DNA of 64,000 bases. Source: Centipeda artemidis DSM 19719 (lineage in GTDB: Bacteria > Bacillota > Negativicutes > Selenomonadales > Selenomonadaceae). The notes under the pieces were generated by a model. It did no database searches and was not told where the DNA came from. It saw nothing but the letters and a program-made list of their open reading frames with translations. Position 1 is the first letter of the stretch. The number at the start of each line of letters is the position of its first letter. A program made the translations under genes and the position numbers. The stretch spans positions 62,001-126,000 of the forward strand of contig NZ_AUFU01000006.1 of assembly GCF_000426665.1 (NCBI RefSeq), given 5' to 3'. This document shows, one piece after another, positions 25,941 through 34,800 of the stretch.

Positions 25941-27104
25941 CTACGACAACAAAAATTCCGCAAACACCTCGTTCCCATATTTCATACCAAGAGGTGTGAG
26001 CGCGGTAAACCCGTCTGCGCGTTTCAGCAATCCCTTTTCAATAAGGCGCGGCAGGACTGCGCCGTAGACTTCCTCGAACGGCACGCTCCATGTGCGGTGA
26101 AAATCCGTCTCGTCGATGCCCGCAGCGGTGCGCAGGGCGAGGAACGCATACTCCTCCATCGCAGCCGTCCGCGTGCGCGCTCCATTCTCGGTGCGGCGCA
26201 CATCCTCACCCGCCATCACCCTGCGGATATAGGCGGCGGTGTCGCGCTCGTTCTCCCAACGGACGTTATCGACGTATCCGTGCGCCGCCGCGCCGACGCC
26301 GAGATACGGAACGCTTCGCCAGTAACCGAGGTTGTGCCGGCTCTCAAAGCCCCGCCGCGCAAAATTCGAAATCTCATAGCGCAGGCAGCCGCGCGCAGGC
26401 AGCTCCGCCACGAGATAGTCGTACATCTCCTCCGCCGTCTCCTCCGTCGGCAGGTCGAGCCGCCCCGCCGCCTGTGCGGCGGCAAAGGGCGTCCCCTCCT
26501 CGACGGTCAGCCCGTAGACCGATATGTGTTCGGGCGCGAGTGCAATCACAGCGCGGACACTCTCCTGCAGATCGTGCAGCGTCTGCCCCGGCAGTCCGTA
26601 CATAAGGTCAATGCTGATATTCGTAAAGCCCGCGGCGCGCGCCGCACGAAACGCCGCGCGTGCTTCCTCCGCCGTATGGACGCGCCCGATGCGGCGAAGG
26701 AGCGCGTCGTCAAAGGTCTGCACGCCGAGACTGATGCGGTTCACGCCTGCCGCACGAAGCTGCGCAAAACATTCCTCGTCCACCGTCCCCGGGTTCGCCT
26801 CAACGGTCAGCTCTGCGGGCGTTCCTGCCGCCGCCTGCACCGCACGGATGATGCCGGTGAGCAGATGCGCGGGGAGCGCGGTCGGCGTGCCGCCGCCGAA
26901 GTAAACGGTCGCCGCGTCTCCGAAGCGCGCGAAAAGCGGCGGCGCCGTGCGCATGATCTCTGCGCGCAGCGCCGCCGCATATTGTTCCTGTTCGCGCGCT
27001 GTGTCCCCCCCCATCGACGCGGAGGCGAAGTCACAATACGCGCATTTTTTCACACAATAGGGAATGTGGACGTAAACGCCCCACGCCTTTTTTTTATTCG
27101 TCAA
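25941..27104 (-). CDS. hemW: Radical SAM family heme chaperone HemW
   Basis: 387 residues. [17 protein letters not shown] holds the CxxxCxxC cluster motif; [10 protein letters not shown] binds SAM; LSLGVQTF-type SLGVQTFDD and [13 protein letters not shown] complete the HemN/HemW core. Length and the lepA neighbour fit HemW, which inserts heme into respiratory proteins, rather than the coproporphyrinogen dehydrogenase HemN. Its start overlaps the lepA stop by 11 bp. Confidence 0.92.
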   Translation of the reverse strand: MTNKKKAWGVYVHIPYCVKKCAYCDFASASMGGDTAREQEQYAAALRAEIMRTAPPLFARFGDAATVYFGGGTPTALPAHLLTGIIRAVQAAAGTPAELTVEANPGTVDEECFAQLRAAGVNRISLGVQTFDDALLRRIGRVHTAEEARAAFRAARAAGFTNISIDLMYGLPGQTLHDLQESVRAVIALAPEHISVYGLTVEEGTPFAAAQAAGRLDLPTEETAEEMYDYLVAELPARGCLRYEISNFARRGFESRHNLGYWRSVPYLGVGAAAHGYVDNVRWENERDTAAYIRRVMAGEDVRRTENGARTRTAAMEEYAFLALRTAAGIDETDFHRTWSVPFEEVYGAVLPRLIEKGLLKRADGFTALTPLGMKYGNEVFAEFLLS

Positions 27105-28893
27105 TTTTCAGCACCGCCATGAACGCTTCCTGCGGGAGCTCCACGCTGCCGACCGCCTTCATGCGCTTCTTGCCCTCTTTTTGCTTTTCGAGGAGTTTGC
27201 GCTTGCGCGTGATGTCGCCGCCGTAGCATTTTGCGAGGACGTCCTTGCGGCGGGCGCGCACGTTCTCGCGCGCAATGATCTTGCTCCCGATCGCGGCTTG
27301 GATGGGGATCTCGAACATCTGCTGCGGGATGATGCCCTTGAGCTTCACGGCGAGCTGACGCCCGCGCGCCACGGCGCGGTCGCGGTGGACAATGGTCGAG
27401 AGCGCGTCTACGGGGTCGCCGTTGAGGAGAATGTCGAGCTTCACGAGACTGCCCGTCCGATAGTCGATGAGTTCGTAGTCGAGCGAGGCATAGCCGCGTG
27501 TGGCGGATTTCAGCCGGTCGAAATAGTCGTAAAGGATCTCGTTGAGCGGGATTTCGTAGATGATCATGACGCGCGTCGCGTCGAGGTAGTCCATGGTCTT
27601 AAAGATGCCGCGCTTTTCCTGCGAAATCTCCATGACCGCGCCGACGTAGTCCTTCGGCACGATGACAGTCGCCTTGACATACGGCTCCTCAATGTGATCA
27701 ATCTCGGTCTGCGGCGGCAGGTCTGCGGGGTTGCTGACCTCGCGCATGGTGCCGTCCGTGCGGTAGACGTGGTAGACGACGGACGGCGCGGTCATGATGA
27801 GTCCGAGGTTGTACTCGCGCTCAAGCCGCTCCTGTATGACGTCCATGTGCAGGAGTCCGAGGAAGCCGCAGCGGAAGCCGAAGCCGAGCGCGATGGAAGT
27901 CTCGGGTTCAAAGACGAGCGCAGCGTCATTGAGCTGGAGCTTTTCGAGCGCTTCACGCAGATTGTCATAGTCCTTGCTGTCCTCGGGGTAAAGCCCGCAA
28001 AAGACCATCGGCGTCACGCCGCGGTAGCCGGGCAGAGCCTCGGCGGCGGGGCGCTCCGCGCTCGTCACGGTGTCGCCGACGCGCACGTCGCGCACATCCT
28101 TCAATGCACCCGCAATGAACCCGACCTCGCCTGTGCCAAGTGCGCCCGTATCCACGGGCTGCGGGCGGAAACACCCGACGTCCGTCACCTCAAAGGTCTT
28201 GCCCGTCGCCATGAGCTTTAGCTTCATGCCCTTTTTAATGACGCCCTCCTTCACGCGGACGTTCGCGATGACGCCCTTGTATGGGTCGAAGTAGGAGTCA
28301 AAGATGAGCGCGCGCAGGGGCGCGTTCGCATCTCCCTCAGGTGCGGGGACGTAGGCGACGATGGCGTCGAGGATCTCCTTGATGCCGATGCCGGTTTTTG
28401 CAGACGCGAGTACCGCCGCGCTCGTATCGAGCCCGATGGTGTCCTCGATCTCGTGGGCGACACGTTCGGGTTCGGCGCTCGGCAGGTCGATTTTGTTGAT
28501 GACGGGGAGGATCTCGAGGTCGTGTTCGAGCGCGAGGTAGACGTTCGCGAGCGTTTGCGCCTCCACGCCCTGCGCCGCGTCCACAACGAGGAGCGCGCCC
28601 TCGCACGCGGCAAGGCTGCGCGAGACCTCGTAATTAAAGTCGACGTGTCCCGGTGTGTCGATGAGGTTCAGCTCGTACATCTCACCATCCTCACCGCGGT
28701 AGTCGAGCCGGACGGTCTGCGCCTTGATGGTGATGCCGCGCTCCCGCTCAAGATCCATGCTGTCAAGCACCTGCGCCTCCATCTCGCGCTCGCTGAGCGT
28801 GCCCGTGTACTCGATGAGACGGTCGGCGATGGTCGATTTGCCGTGATCAATATGGGCAATGATGGAAAAATTGCGGATATGCGTCCGGTTCAT
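27094..28893 (-). CDS. lepA: Elongation factor 4 (LepA)
   Basis: 599 residues. Translational GTPase: G1 [10 protein letters not shown]2 [10 protein letters not shown]3 DTPGHVDF, G4 NKIDLPSA. The family-specific C-terminal domain is complete ([21 protein letters not shown]). It back-translocates or remodels stalled ribosomes. Length is the standard size and it is paired with hemW as in many Firmicutes. Confidence 0.97.
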   Translation of the reverse strand: MNRTHIRNFSIIAHIDHGKSTIADRLIEYTGTLSEREMEAQVLDSMDLERERGITIKAQTVRLDYRGEDGEMYELNLIDTPGHVDFNYEVSRSLAACEGALLVVDAAQGVEAQTLANVYLALEHDLEILPVINKIDLPSAEPERVAHEIEDTIGLDTSAAVLASAKTGIGIKEILDAIVAYVPAPEGDANAPLRALIFDSYFDPYKGVIANVRVKEGVIKKGMKLKLMATGKTFEVTDVGCFRPQPVDTGALGTGEVGFIAGALKDVRDVRVGDTVTSAERPAAEALPGYRGVTPMVFCGLYPEDSKDYDNLREALEKLQLNDAALVFEPETSIALGFGFRCGFLGLLHMDVIQERLEREYNLGLIMTAPSVVYHVYRTDGTMREVSNPADLPPQTEIDHIEEPYVKATVIVPKDYVGAVMEISQEKRGIFKTMDYLDATRVMIIYEIPLNEILYDYFDRLKSATRGYASLDYELIDYRTGSLVKLDILLNGDPVDALSTIVHRDRAVARGRQLAVKLKGIIPQQMFEIPIQAAIGSKIIARENVRARRKDVLAKCYGGDITRKRKLLEKQKEGKKRMKAVGSVELPQEAFMAVLKIDE

Positions 28894-28944
28894 GGAACTC
28901 CCCTTCTCCTCTGCGATAGCTTTTCGTGATCGTTTCTTACTATA

Positions 28945-29754
28945 TTATGTAATCACTTGAAAGACGTCCTGCTGTCTGTTTGTGATAAAAATCTCAATCT
29001 CCCCGTGCTCGTTCTCAAGTTCCGCGCGCAGATGCCCCGCGAGAACGGAGACGACGGGAAACTCCGTGCCAAAATGCCCGGCGTCGATAATGTGCATCCC
29101 CTGCTCAACGGCGCGCTGGGCATCGTGGTACTTCACATCCCCCGTGACGTAGACGTCCGCGCCGCGGATCGCCGCCTTGTCGATGAACTCCGCGCCCGCG
29201 CCGCCGCAGACCGCGACGCGCCGCACGGGACGGTCGGGAACGGCGGCAAGGCGCACATGGGAGACATGGAGCGCATTTTTTACATGGTCGGCAAATTCCT
29301 CGATGGAGACGGGCGCGGGCAGTGTGCCGATGCGCCCGAGGCTGTCCACTTCGCCGTCCGACTCTCCCGTCACGACGAACGCGGCGAGTTTTTCGAGTCC
29401 GAGGTGCGCGGCGAGGACATCGTTGACCCCGCCGCGCGTGATGTCGAGATTCGTATGCGCGGCGGCGACGGCAATGTGATGCGTCACGAGTTTCGCGAGG
29501 CGCCGCCCGAGCGGGAGGTCGGTGCGCAGATGCTTCATGCCGCGGAAAATCGCCGGATGGTGCGCGATGATCATGTCCGCCCTGCGTTCGATCGCCTCAT
29601 CCACGACGGCATCGTCCACGTCGAGCGCGACCATGAGGCGGTGTACTTTCTGCGCAAAGCTCCCGACGAGAAGCCCGGGATTGTCCCAGTCCTCGGCAAG
29701 GCGGCGGGGCGCGATGCGTTCGAGGGCGTTCATGATGGTTTGACAGCTTAACAT
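28945..29754 (-). CDS. Nif3-like dinuclear metal centre protein
   Basis: 269 residues from MLSCQTIMNALERIAP. The ATG at 29754 has GGAG 5 nt upstream; the longer frame begins inside a dispersed repeat. Metal ligands are visible in IIAHHPAIFR, AAHTNLD and DAGHFGTE. Nif3/YbgI proteins form hexameric rings; their activity is unsettled (GTP cyclohydrolase I type 2-like). Usually next to trmK and rpoD; here a 600-bp repeat-rich gap separates it from trmK. Confidence 0.9.
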   Translation of the reverse strand: MLSCQTIMNALERIAPRRLAEDWDNPGLLVGSFAQKVHRLMVALDVDDAVVDEAIERRADMIIAHHPAIFRGMKHLRTDLPLGRRLAKLVTHHIAVAAAHTNLDITRGGVNDVLAAHLGLEKLAAFVVTGESDGEVDSLGRIGTLPAPVSIEEFADHVKNALHVSHVRLAAVPDRPVRRVAVCGGAGAEFIDKAAIRGADVYVTGDVKYHDAQRAVEQGMHIIDAGHFGTEFPVVSVLAGHLRAELENEHGEIEIFITNRQQDVFQVIT

Positions 29755-29769
29755 ATTTTCTCCTTTACA

Positions 29770-29945
29770 GTGACGCGGGATTTTGGCGCATCGCTGTGTC
29801 ATTTTGTCGACCGCTTCGTCGACGTAGGTTTCATCTACGCCATCCTCGCGTTCACCTCAATTCCTAGCTATGCATCGAAACTTCCGCGTCACTTAGGTTA
29901 CGGTGTTAGGCGGCGGGATTTTCGCACATTGCTGTGTCATTTTGT
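29770..29945. repeat. Dispersed GTGACGCGGG-family repeat
   Basis: Starts GTGACGCGGGATTTTGGCGC and includes CTTCGTCGACGTAGGTTTC and CCTAGCTATGCATCGAAAC, as in the copy at 41.63 kb, then a second GGCGGGATTTTCGCAC end. Confidence 0.6.
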
Positions 29946-29949
29946 GCAG

Positions 29950-30142
29950 CGTAGGACGGTATGTTTTTCGTTGAACGGATATGACGTTACACATGGTCGT
30001 TGCCGTGTGCCGCGCGGCGTTTGCCGCAGCGATTTTTAAGCCCCGCTTTTTTCGCAAGGCAAATGCCAAGCGGCAATCATATGGTCGTCATTTTGTACGG
30101 CGTAGGACGGTATGTTTCCCGTTGAACGGATATGACGTTACA
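29950..30142. repeat. Two direct repeats of about 43 bp
   Basis: A CGTAGGACGGTATGTTT...GTTGAACGGATATGACG unit occurs at about 29950-29992 and again at 30101-30142, separated by about 108 bp containing TTGCCGTGTGCCGCGCGGCG. From here to the trmK stop at 30368 no gene is seen. Confidence 0.6.
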
Positions 30143-30367
30143 TATCGTGCGGCGAAGGGGATGCGTTCTCACGCCGCTTAGCACTCCCCGCAGGGGCGGC
30201 GCGCATCGGATACATACGGGAACATGCGATGTCGCCGCGCCGTGGAACTGCCCGGCGCATGATCGACCGCCGGGCGGTGCGGCGCAGTCGCGTTCACAGC
30301 ATATCTCACGCGCGCGTCGTTTGCGCCGCGGCGTGAAATGCGCCCCTGAGCCCTCTTTAAAACTACA

Positions 30368-31060
30368 TCACACCGTTTTCAAAACCCCTTCAAGCGCCTC
30401 GATTCGCTCCAGTACCGCGCTATATGCGGCGCTCGTGCGCGCCGATGCCCCGCGTTCCATGCCGGATGCCGCGCGGCGCAGCTTTTCGAGCTTCTCCGTG
30501 ACAAAATCTCTGAGCAGCGGATCGCGGCGGGCGAGAAGTTTTTCCCCCACATGTAGGAACACGTCCGCGGGCATCGCCGCGTGCCCGCGCTCGACGCGGA
30601 TCACCTCGTAGATGCGCCCGCCCGCGCGTGCCAGCGTCTCGTCCGCTGTATGCCACCCGTTCTCGTAGAGCCACGCGCGGAGCTTTGCCCCCGCATTCAT
30701 TGGCTGCAGGACGAGCGCCTTTACATGCGCGAGCACATCGGGACTTTGCGCCAAAATCTGCACGATGAGCGCGCCGCCCATCCCCGCAATCACGACCGCC
30801 TCCGCCTCGCCCGGCACGAGCACCGAAAGCCCGTCGCCCTGCCGCACGGCGATGCGGTCAGCGAGCACGCGCGCCTCCACCGTCCGCCGCGCCGCCGCAC
30901 ACGCACCCGCGCTCAGATCGCCGACAACAGCGCACGGCGCATGTCCTTCCTTGACCAATGCCGCCGCAAGATAGGCATGATCCCCGCCAATATCCGCAAA
31001 CGACATCCCCGCGGGAACGAACGCCGCAATCGCCGCAAGGCGCGCATCCAGTTGCATCAT
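30368..31060 (-). CDS. trmK: tRNA (adenine(22)-N1)-methyltransferase TrmK
   Basis: 230 residues. Class I SAM-dependent methyltransferase: LDARLAAIAAFVPAGMSFADIGGDHAYLAAAL (SAM-binding GxD), and the family motif VIAGMGGALIVQIL with LVLQPMN. A C-terminal helical domain follows, as in TrmK/YqfN. Normally next to rpoD; here tRNA-Asn and an LDH gene intervene. Confidence 0.9.
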   Translation of the reverse strand: MMQLDARLAAIAAFVPAGMSFADIGGDHAYLAAALVKEGHAPCAVVGDLSAGACAAARRTVEARVLADRIAVRQGDGLSVLVPGEAEAVVIAGMGGALIVQILAQSPDVLAHVKALVLQPMNAGAKLRAWLYENGWHTADETLARAGGRIYEVIRVERGHAAMPADVFLHVGEKLLARRDPLLRDFVTEKLEKLRRAASGMERGASARTSAAYSAVLERIEALEGVLKTV

Positions 31061-31085
31061 AGCCCCTCAAAATATAACAACAGAT

Positions 31086-31118
31086 AAAAAGAAAGGGTGT
31101 AACGCTGCGTTACACCCT
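31086..31118 (-). terminator. Terminator of tRNA-Asn
   Basis: AGGGTGTAACG-CTG-CGTTACACCCT, a perfect 11-bp stem followed on the minus strand by TTCTTTTTA. Confidence 0.85.
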
Positions 31119-31130
31119 CGCATATACAAA

Positions 31131-31206
31131 TGGCTCCTCGAACAGGACTCGAACCTGTGACATTCTGATTAACAGTCAGACGCTCTACCGACTGAGCTAT
31201 CGAGGA
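31131..31206 (-). tRNA. tRNA-Asn (anticodon GTT)
   Basis: 76 nt including an encoded CCA. The acceptor stem TCCTCGA pairs with TCGAGGA, the D loop carries AGTCGGTAGA, the anticodon loop CTGTTAA has GTT, and the T arm is CAGGTTCGAGTCCTG. Confidence 0.97.
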
Positions 31207-31274
31207 ATGTGTCAGACGCGCTTATTATAAAGGCAATGCGCCGTCCTGTCAAGGAAAATTATAAGGAAGCCCCT

Positions 31275-32234
31275 TTACTTCACCCCGGCGCCGTCGAGCG
31301 CGCTGCGAACACTCTTTTGCGCGCGGCGCAGCTTCTCCATCTCCTCCTCGGGCAGGCGCACCTCAAAGGAGCGCACGACGCCCTCGCGCGTGAGCATCCG
31401 CGGAATGGAAAGCGCAACGTCGCTGATGCCGTACTCGCCCTTCATCGCGGCAGCGCACGGCAAAATCGTGTGCTCGTTGAAGAGGATCGCCTTGATGAAG
31501 CGGCAGACGACCATCGCGATGCCCGTATTCGTATATCCCTTGAGATTGATGACGTCGTACGCGGTCTGAATCAGCCCCTTTTCGACGTCCTCGCGGCGCA
31601 GCGTCTCCTTTGCATGGAAATATTCGTCGAGATGCTCGATGCCAAAGCCCGCGCAGTTGACCGTCGACCACGCGACAAAGGCGTCGTTGCCGTGCTCGCC
31701 GAGGACATAGCCGTGGATGTTCTTCGGATCCATGTCGTAGTGCTCGGCGAGGATGTAGCGGAACCGATAGGTCTCAAGCATCGTGCCCGTGCCGAGAATC
31801 TTTTCGCGCGGATAGTCGAACTCGGTCGAGACGACGTAGGTCGCGACATCGAGCGGATTTGTAACCATGATGATCATGGCGTCCTTCGTCTGCTTTGTAA
31901 TCTCGCCGAAGATGGAGCGCATGATCTTCGTGTTCGTGCTCGCGAGCTTCAGCCGGTCGGGCGTCTGCCCCGGCAGGATGGACGGTCCCGCCGTGATGAC
32001 GATGAACGCCGCGTCTTTGCAGTCCTCATAGCTGCCCGGATGAATCTTGATATTCGTGCTGTAGGGCGAGGACATCGCGTGACTCGTGTCGAGTGCCTCG
32101 CCGCGCGCACGATCCATGTCGAGATCGATGAGCGCAATCTCGGATGCGAGCTGAAAATCCGCAATCTTGTTGAGCACGGCGGAGCCGACATTGCTCGTCC
32201 CGATGATGACAATTTTCCCCTGATTGACCGGCAT
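31275..32234 (-). CDS. L-lactate dehydrogenase-like L-2-hydroxyacid dehydrogenase
   Basis: 319 residues. Rossmann start KIVIIGTSNVGSAV, NPLDVATY, GTGTMLETYRFR and the catalytic His in GEHGND (about residue 181) place it in the L-LDH/MDH superfamily. The substrate loop is unusual: TAGPSILPGQTPDRLKL (about 81-97) does not match the NQK-PGETRLDL loop of classic L-LDH; Arg94 in the DR pair may be the catalytic arginine, as in L-2-hydroxyisocaproate dehydrogenases. Lactate is a usual Selenomonas product, so LDH is the likely role, but substrate range is uncertain. GGGGG precedes the ATG. Confidence 0.85.
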   Translation of the reverse strand: MPVNQGKIVIIGTSNVGSAVLNKIADFQLASEIALIDLDMDRARGEALDTSHAMSSPYSTNIKIHPGSYEDCKDAAFIVITAGPSILPGQTPDRLKLASTNTKIMRSIFGEITKQTKDAMIIMVTNPLDVATYVVSTEFDYPREKILGTGTMLETYRFRYILAEHYDMDPKNIHGYVLGEHGNDAFVAWSTVNCAGFGIEHLDEYFHAKETLRREDVEKGLIQTAYDVINLKGYTNTGIAMVVCRFIKAILFNEHTILPCAAAMKGEYGISDVALSIPRMLTREGVVRSFEVRLPEEEMEKLRRAQKSVRSALDGAGVK

Positions 32235-32249
32235 AAAATTACCCCCTTA

Positions 32250-32291
32250 AAAAATAATAAAACCCGACTGCACACAGTCCTGTGGAGTCGG
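32250..32291 (-). terminator. Terminator-like hairpin in the LDH leader, past the rpoD stop
   Basis: ACCCGACT and AGTCGGGT arms (about 32261-32291), then TTTTATTATTTTTT on the minus strand, ending 20 nt before the LDH start. It can stop rpoD read-through, but the likely LDH promoter lies upstream of it, so it may also act as an attenuator. Confidence 0.65.
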
Positions 32292-32372
32292 GTGTCGTAA
32301 ACGAATATCAATGGTGAAAAGCATCGCGCAGCACTTCTTTCCGGCAGACGCTGCAGGATCGCCTGCATGGTC

Positions 32373-32401
32373 ATCGTAGCACCTTGGTGCGCGCTTGTCA
32401 A
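32373..32401 (-). promoter_or_regulatory. Promoter of the LDH-like gene
   Basis: TTGACA (32396-32401), 17 bp, TACGAT (32373-32378) on the minus strand, just past the rpoD stop. The predicted leader is about 130 nt and contains the terminator-like hairpin. Confidence 0.65.
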
Positions 32402-32408
32402 TGGATTT

Positions 32409-33521
32409 TTATTCTAAGAAATCCCGGAGTACTTTACTGCGGCTCGGATGGCGCAGCTTGCGCAGCGCCTTTGCCTCGATCTGTCGGATGCGCTCACGCG
32501 TGACGCCAAAGCTCTGTCCGACCTCTTCGAGCGTGCGCGACCGTCCGTCCTCAAGCCCGAAGCGCAGACGCAGGACATTCTTTTCGCGGTCAGTGAGGGT
32601 TTCGAGCACCTCTTCCAGCTGCTCTCTAAGGAGCATAAACGAGGCGGCTTCGGCGGGCGCCGGTGCTGCCTCGTCCTCGATGAAGTCGCCGAGGTGGGAG
32701 TCCTCCTCCTCGCCGATGGGCGTCTCGAGGGAGACGGGTTCCTGCGCGATCTTCATGATCTCATGGACACGGGCGACACTGATGCCCATCTCCTTGGCGA
32801 TTTCCTCGGGGCGCGGGTCACGTCCGAGCTCCTGCAGGAGCTGCCGCGAGATGCGCACCAGCTTGTTGATGGTCTCCACCATGTGGACGGGGATGCGGAT
32901 CGTCCGCGCCTGATCCGCGATCGCGCGCGTGATCGCCTGCCGGATCCACCACGTCGCATAGGTGCTGAACTTATAGCCCTTGCTGTAGTCGAATTTCTCG
33001 ACTGCCTTAAGGAGACCGAGATTCCCTTCCTGAATGAGGTCAAGAAAGAGCATCCCGCGCCCGACGTAGCGTTTTGCAATGCTGACGACGAGCCGCAAAT
33101 TTGCCTCCTCAAGGCGATGGCGCGCTTCCTCGTCGCCCGCCTCCATGAGCTGAGCGAGCTCGACTTCCTCCTCTGCCGTGAGGAGGGGAACATGCCCGAT
33201 TTCCTTGAGGTACATACGGACAGGGTCGTCGAGGCTGACACCCTCGGGAATGGAGAGGTCGATCTCGACCTCTTCTTCTTTTTCAGCCGGCTCTTCAGGT
33301 GCGGGTTCATCCGCCGCCGAGGCCTCGTCTACGATGTCGACACCCTCGTCGGTGAACCGCTGGTACATATCGTCCATTTCGTCGGGGGACATATCCTGTT
33401 TTTGGAGTGCGTCGATCAACTCGCCGTATGTCAGCGAGCCGCCGTTCTTTTTGCCCTTTGCAAGCAGGCGTTCAATGATTTCGGTGCTCGGCGCCTTTTT
33501 TTGCTCCGTCCCCTCTGCCAT
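32409..33521 (-). CDS. rpoD: RNA polymerase primary-type sigma factor RpoD (second tandem copy)
   Basis: 370 residues. Region 1.1 at the N-terminus ([27 protein letters not shown]), a short acidic linker ([15 protein letters not shown]), regions 1.2-2.4 ([16 protein letters not shown]; the core-binding [33 protein letters not shown]), region 3 and region 4.2 ([30 protein letters not shown]). No large non-conserved insert, as normal in Firmicutes. It follows a second complete rpoD by 60 nt. Promoter-recognition segments of the two look identical; differences lie in region 1.1, the linker and the last ~15 residues. Confidence 0.93.
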   Translation of the reverse strand: MAEGTEQKKAPSTEIIERLLAKGKKNGGSLTYGELIDALQKQDMSPDEMDDMYQRFTDEGVDIVDEASAADEPAPEEPAEKEEEVEIDLSIPEGVSLDDPVRMYLKEIGHVPLLTAEEEVELAQLMEAGDEEARHRLEEANLRLVVSIAKRYVGRGMLFLDLIQEGNLGLLKAVEKFDYSKGYKFSTYATWWIRQAITRAIADQARTIRIPVHMVETINKLVRISRQLLQELGRDPRPEEIAKEMGISVARVHEIMKIAQEPVSLETPIGEEEDSHLGDFIEDEAAPAPAEAASFMLLREQLEEVLETLTDREKNVLRLRFGLEDGRSRTLEEVGQSFGVTRERIRQIEAKALRKLRHPSRSKVLRDFLE

Positions 33522-33581
33522 AACGCTGTCCTCCTACCGTAAATTGGTTCCGTGTAAAATCGCTCTATTGCCGATCCAATG

Positions 33582-34727
33582 TCAAAATTCAAAATTTCCC
33601 TGCAGTTTTCGCAGACGCACAGGATGGCGCAGTTTGCGCAGCGCCTTTGCCTCGATCTGGCGAATACGCTCACGCGTGACGCCGAAGCTCTGTCCGACCT
33701 CCTCAAGAGTACGGGAGCGTCCGTCCTCGAGACCGAAGCGCAGACGCAGCACCTCCGCTTCCCGCGGGGCAAGCGTCTTTAACACCTCCGAGATCTGCTC
33801 TTTCAGCAGCATCATCGACGCCGCGTCTGCGGGATCGAGCGCCGCTTCGTCCTCGATGAAATCGCCAAGATGGGAATCCTCCTCCTCGCCGACCGGCGTC
33901 TCGAGAGACACGGGTTCCTGTGCGATCTTCATGATTTCGCGTACGCGCACGACGCTGAGACCCATTTCCTTGGCGATCTCCTCCGCTGTCGCGTCGCGCC
34001 CGAGTTCCTGCAGCAGGCTGCGCGAAACACGTACGAGTTTATTGATGGTCTCGACCATATGCACGGGGATGCGGATCGTCCGCGCCTGATCGGCAAGCGC
34101 GCGCGTGATTGCCTGACGGATCCACCATGTCGCATAGGTGCTGAATTTATAGCCTTTGCTGTAGTCGAATTTCTCGACTGCTTTGAGGAGCCCCAAATTC
34201 CCCTCCTGGATGAGATCGAGAAAGAGCATCCCGCGCCCGACGTAACGCTTTGCAATGCTCACGACGAGACGCAGATTCGCCTCCTCGAGCCGGTGCCGCG
34301 CACTCGCGTCGCCCGCCTCCATGCGCCGCGCGAGCTCGACTTCCTCCTCCGCCGTGAGAAGCGGCACACGCCCGATCTCTTTGAGGTACATGCGGACGGG
34401 ATCGTCAAGCGCAACGCCCTCAGGGACGGAGAGATCAATCTCGACCGCTTCCTCCTGCTCCATATCCGCATCGTCCGCCGCGAGACTCTCGGCATCCTCC
34501 GCCGCCATTGCTTCCATATCCGTATCGTCGACAATCTCGACGCCGAACTCCTGGAAGCGCCCGTACAAATCATCCATCTCATCGGGGGACATATCGCTTT
34601 TTTCCAATTCTTCGATGAGTTCGCTGAACGTCAGTGTGCCGCCGTTCTCTTTGCCTCTCTTGAGCAGTTCGTCAATGCGCCCGATAACGCGGTCTTCTTC
34701 CGGCACGCGCTGTGCTGCTGCCTGCAT
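33582..34727 (-). CDS. rpoD: RNA polymerase primary-type sigma factor RpoD (first tandem copy)
   Basis: 381 residues, full-length group 1-like sigma with region 1.1 ([27 protein letters not shown]), an acidic linker ([21 protein letters not shown]), regions 2-4 as in the other copy, and a tail [22 protein letters not shown] lies 7 nt upstream of the ATG. Directly downstream of dnaG (73 nt), the classical place of rpoD, so this may be the ancestral copy and the next one the duplicate. Confidence 0.93.
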   Translation of the reverse strand: MQAAAQRVPEEDRVIGRIDELLKRGKENGGTLTFSELIEELEKSDMSPDEMDDLYGRFQEFGVEIVDDTDMEAMAAEDAESLAADDADMEQEEAVEIDLSVPEGVALDDPVRMYLKEIGRVPLLTAEEEVELARRMEAGDASARHRLEEANLRLVVSIAKRYVGRGMLFLDLIQEGNLGLLKAVEKFDYSKGYKFSTYATWWIRQAITRALADQARTIRIPVHMVETINKLVRVSRSLLQELGRDATAEEIAKEMGLSVVRVREIMKIAQEPVSLETPVGEEEDSHLGDFIEDEAALDPADAASMMLLKEQISEVLKTLAPREAEVLRLRFGLEDGRSRTLEEVGQSFGVTRERIRQIEAKALRKLRHPVRLRKLQGNFEF

Positions 34728-34800
34728 TTTGTCCCCTCCTTTCAGTTCTCTCTTGCCGTATGATCAGCGTATATTGTCTATCGTCTATGTGCCCGGATTC

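Noticed and set aside
29770-30181. Small open frames inside the repeat region after nif3
   Set aside because: They consist of dispersed repeat sequence, lack ribosome sites and are not kept between copies.
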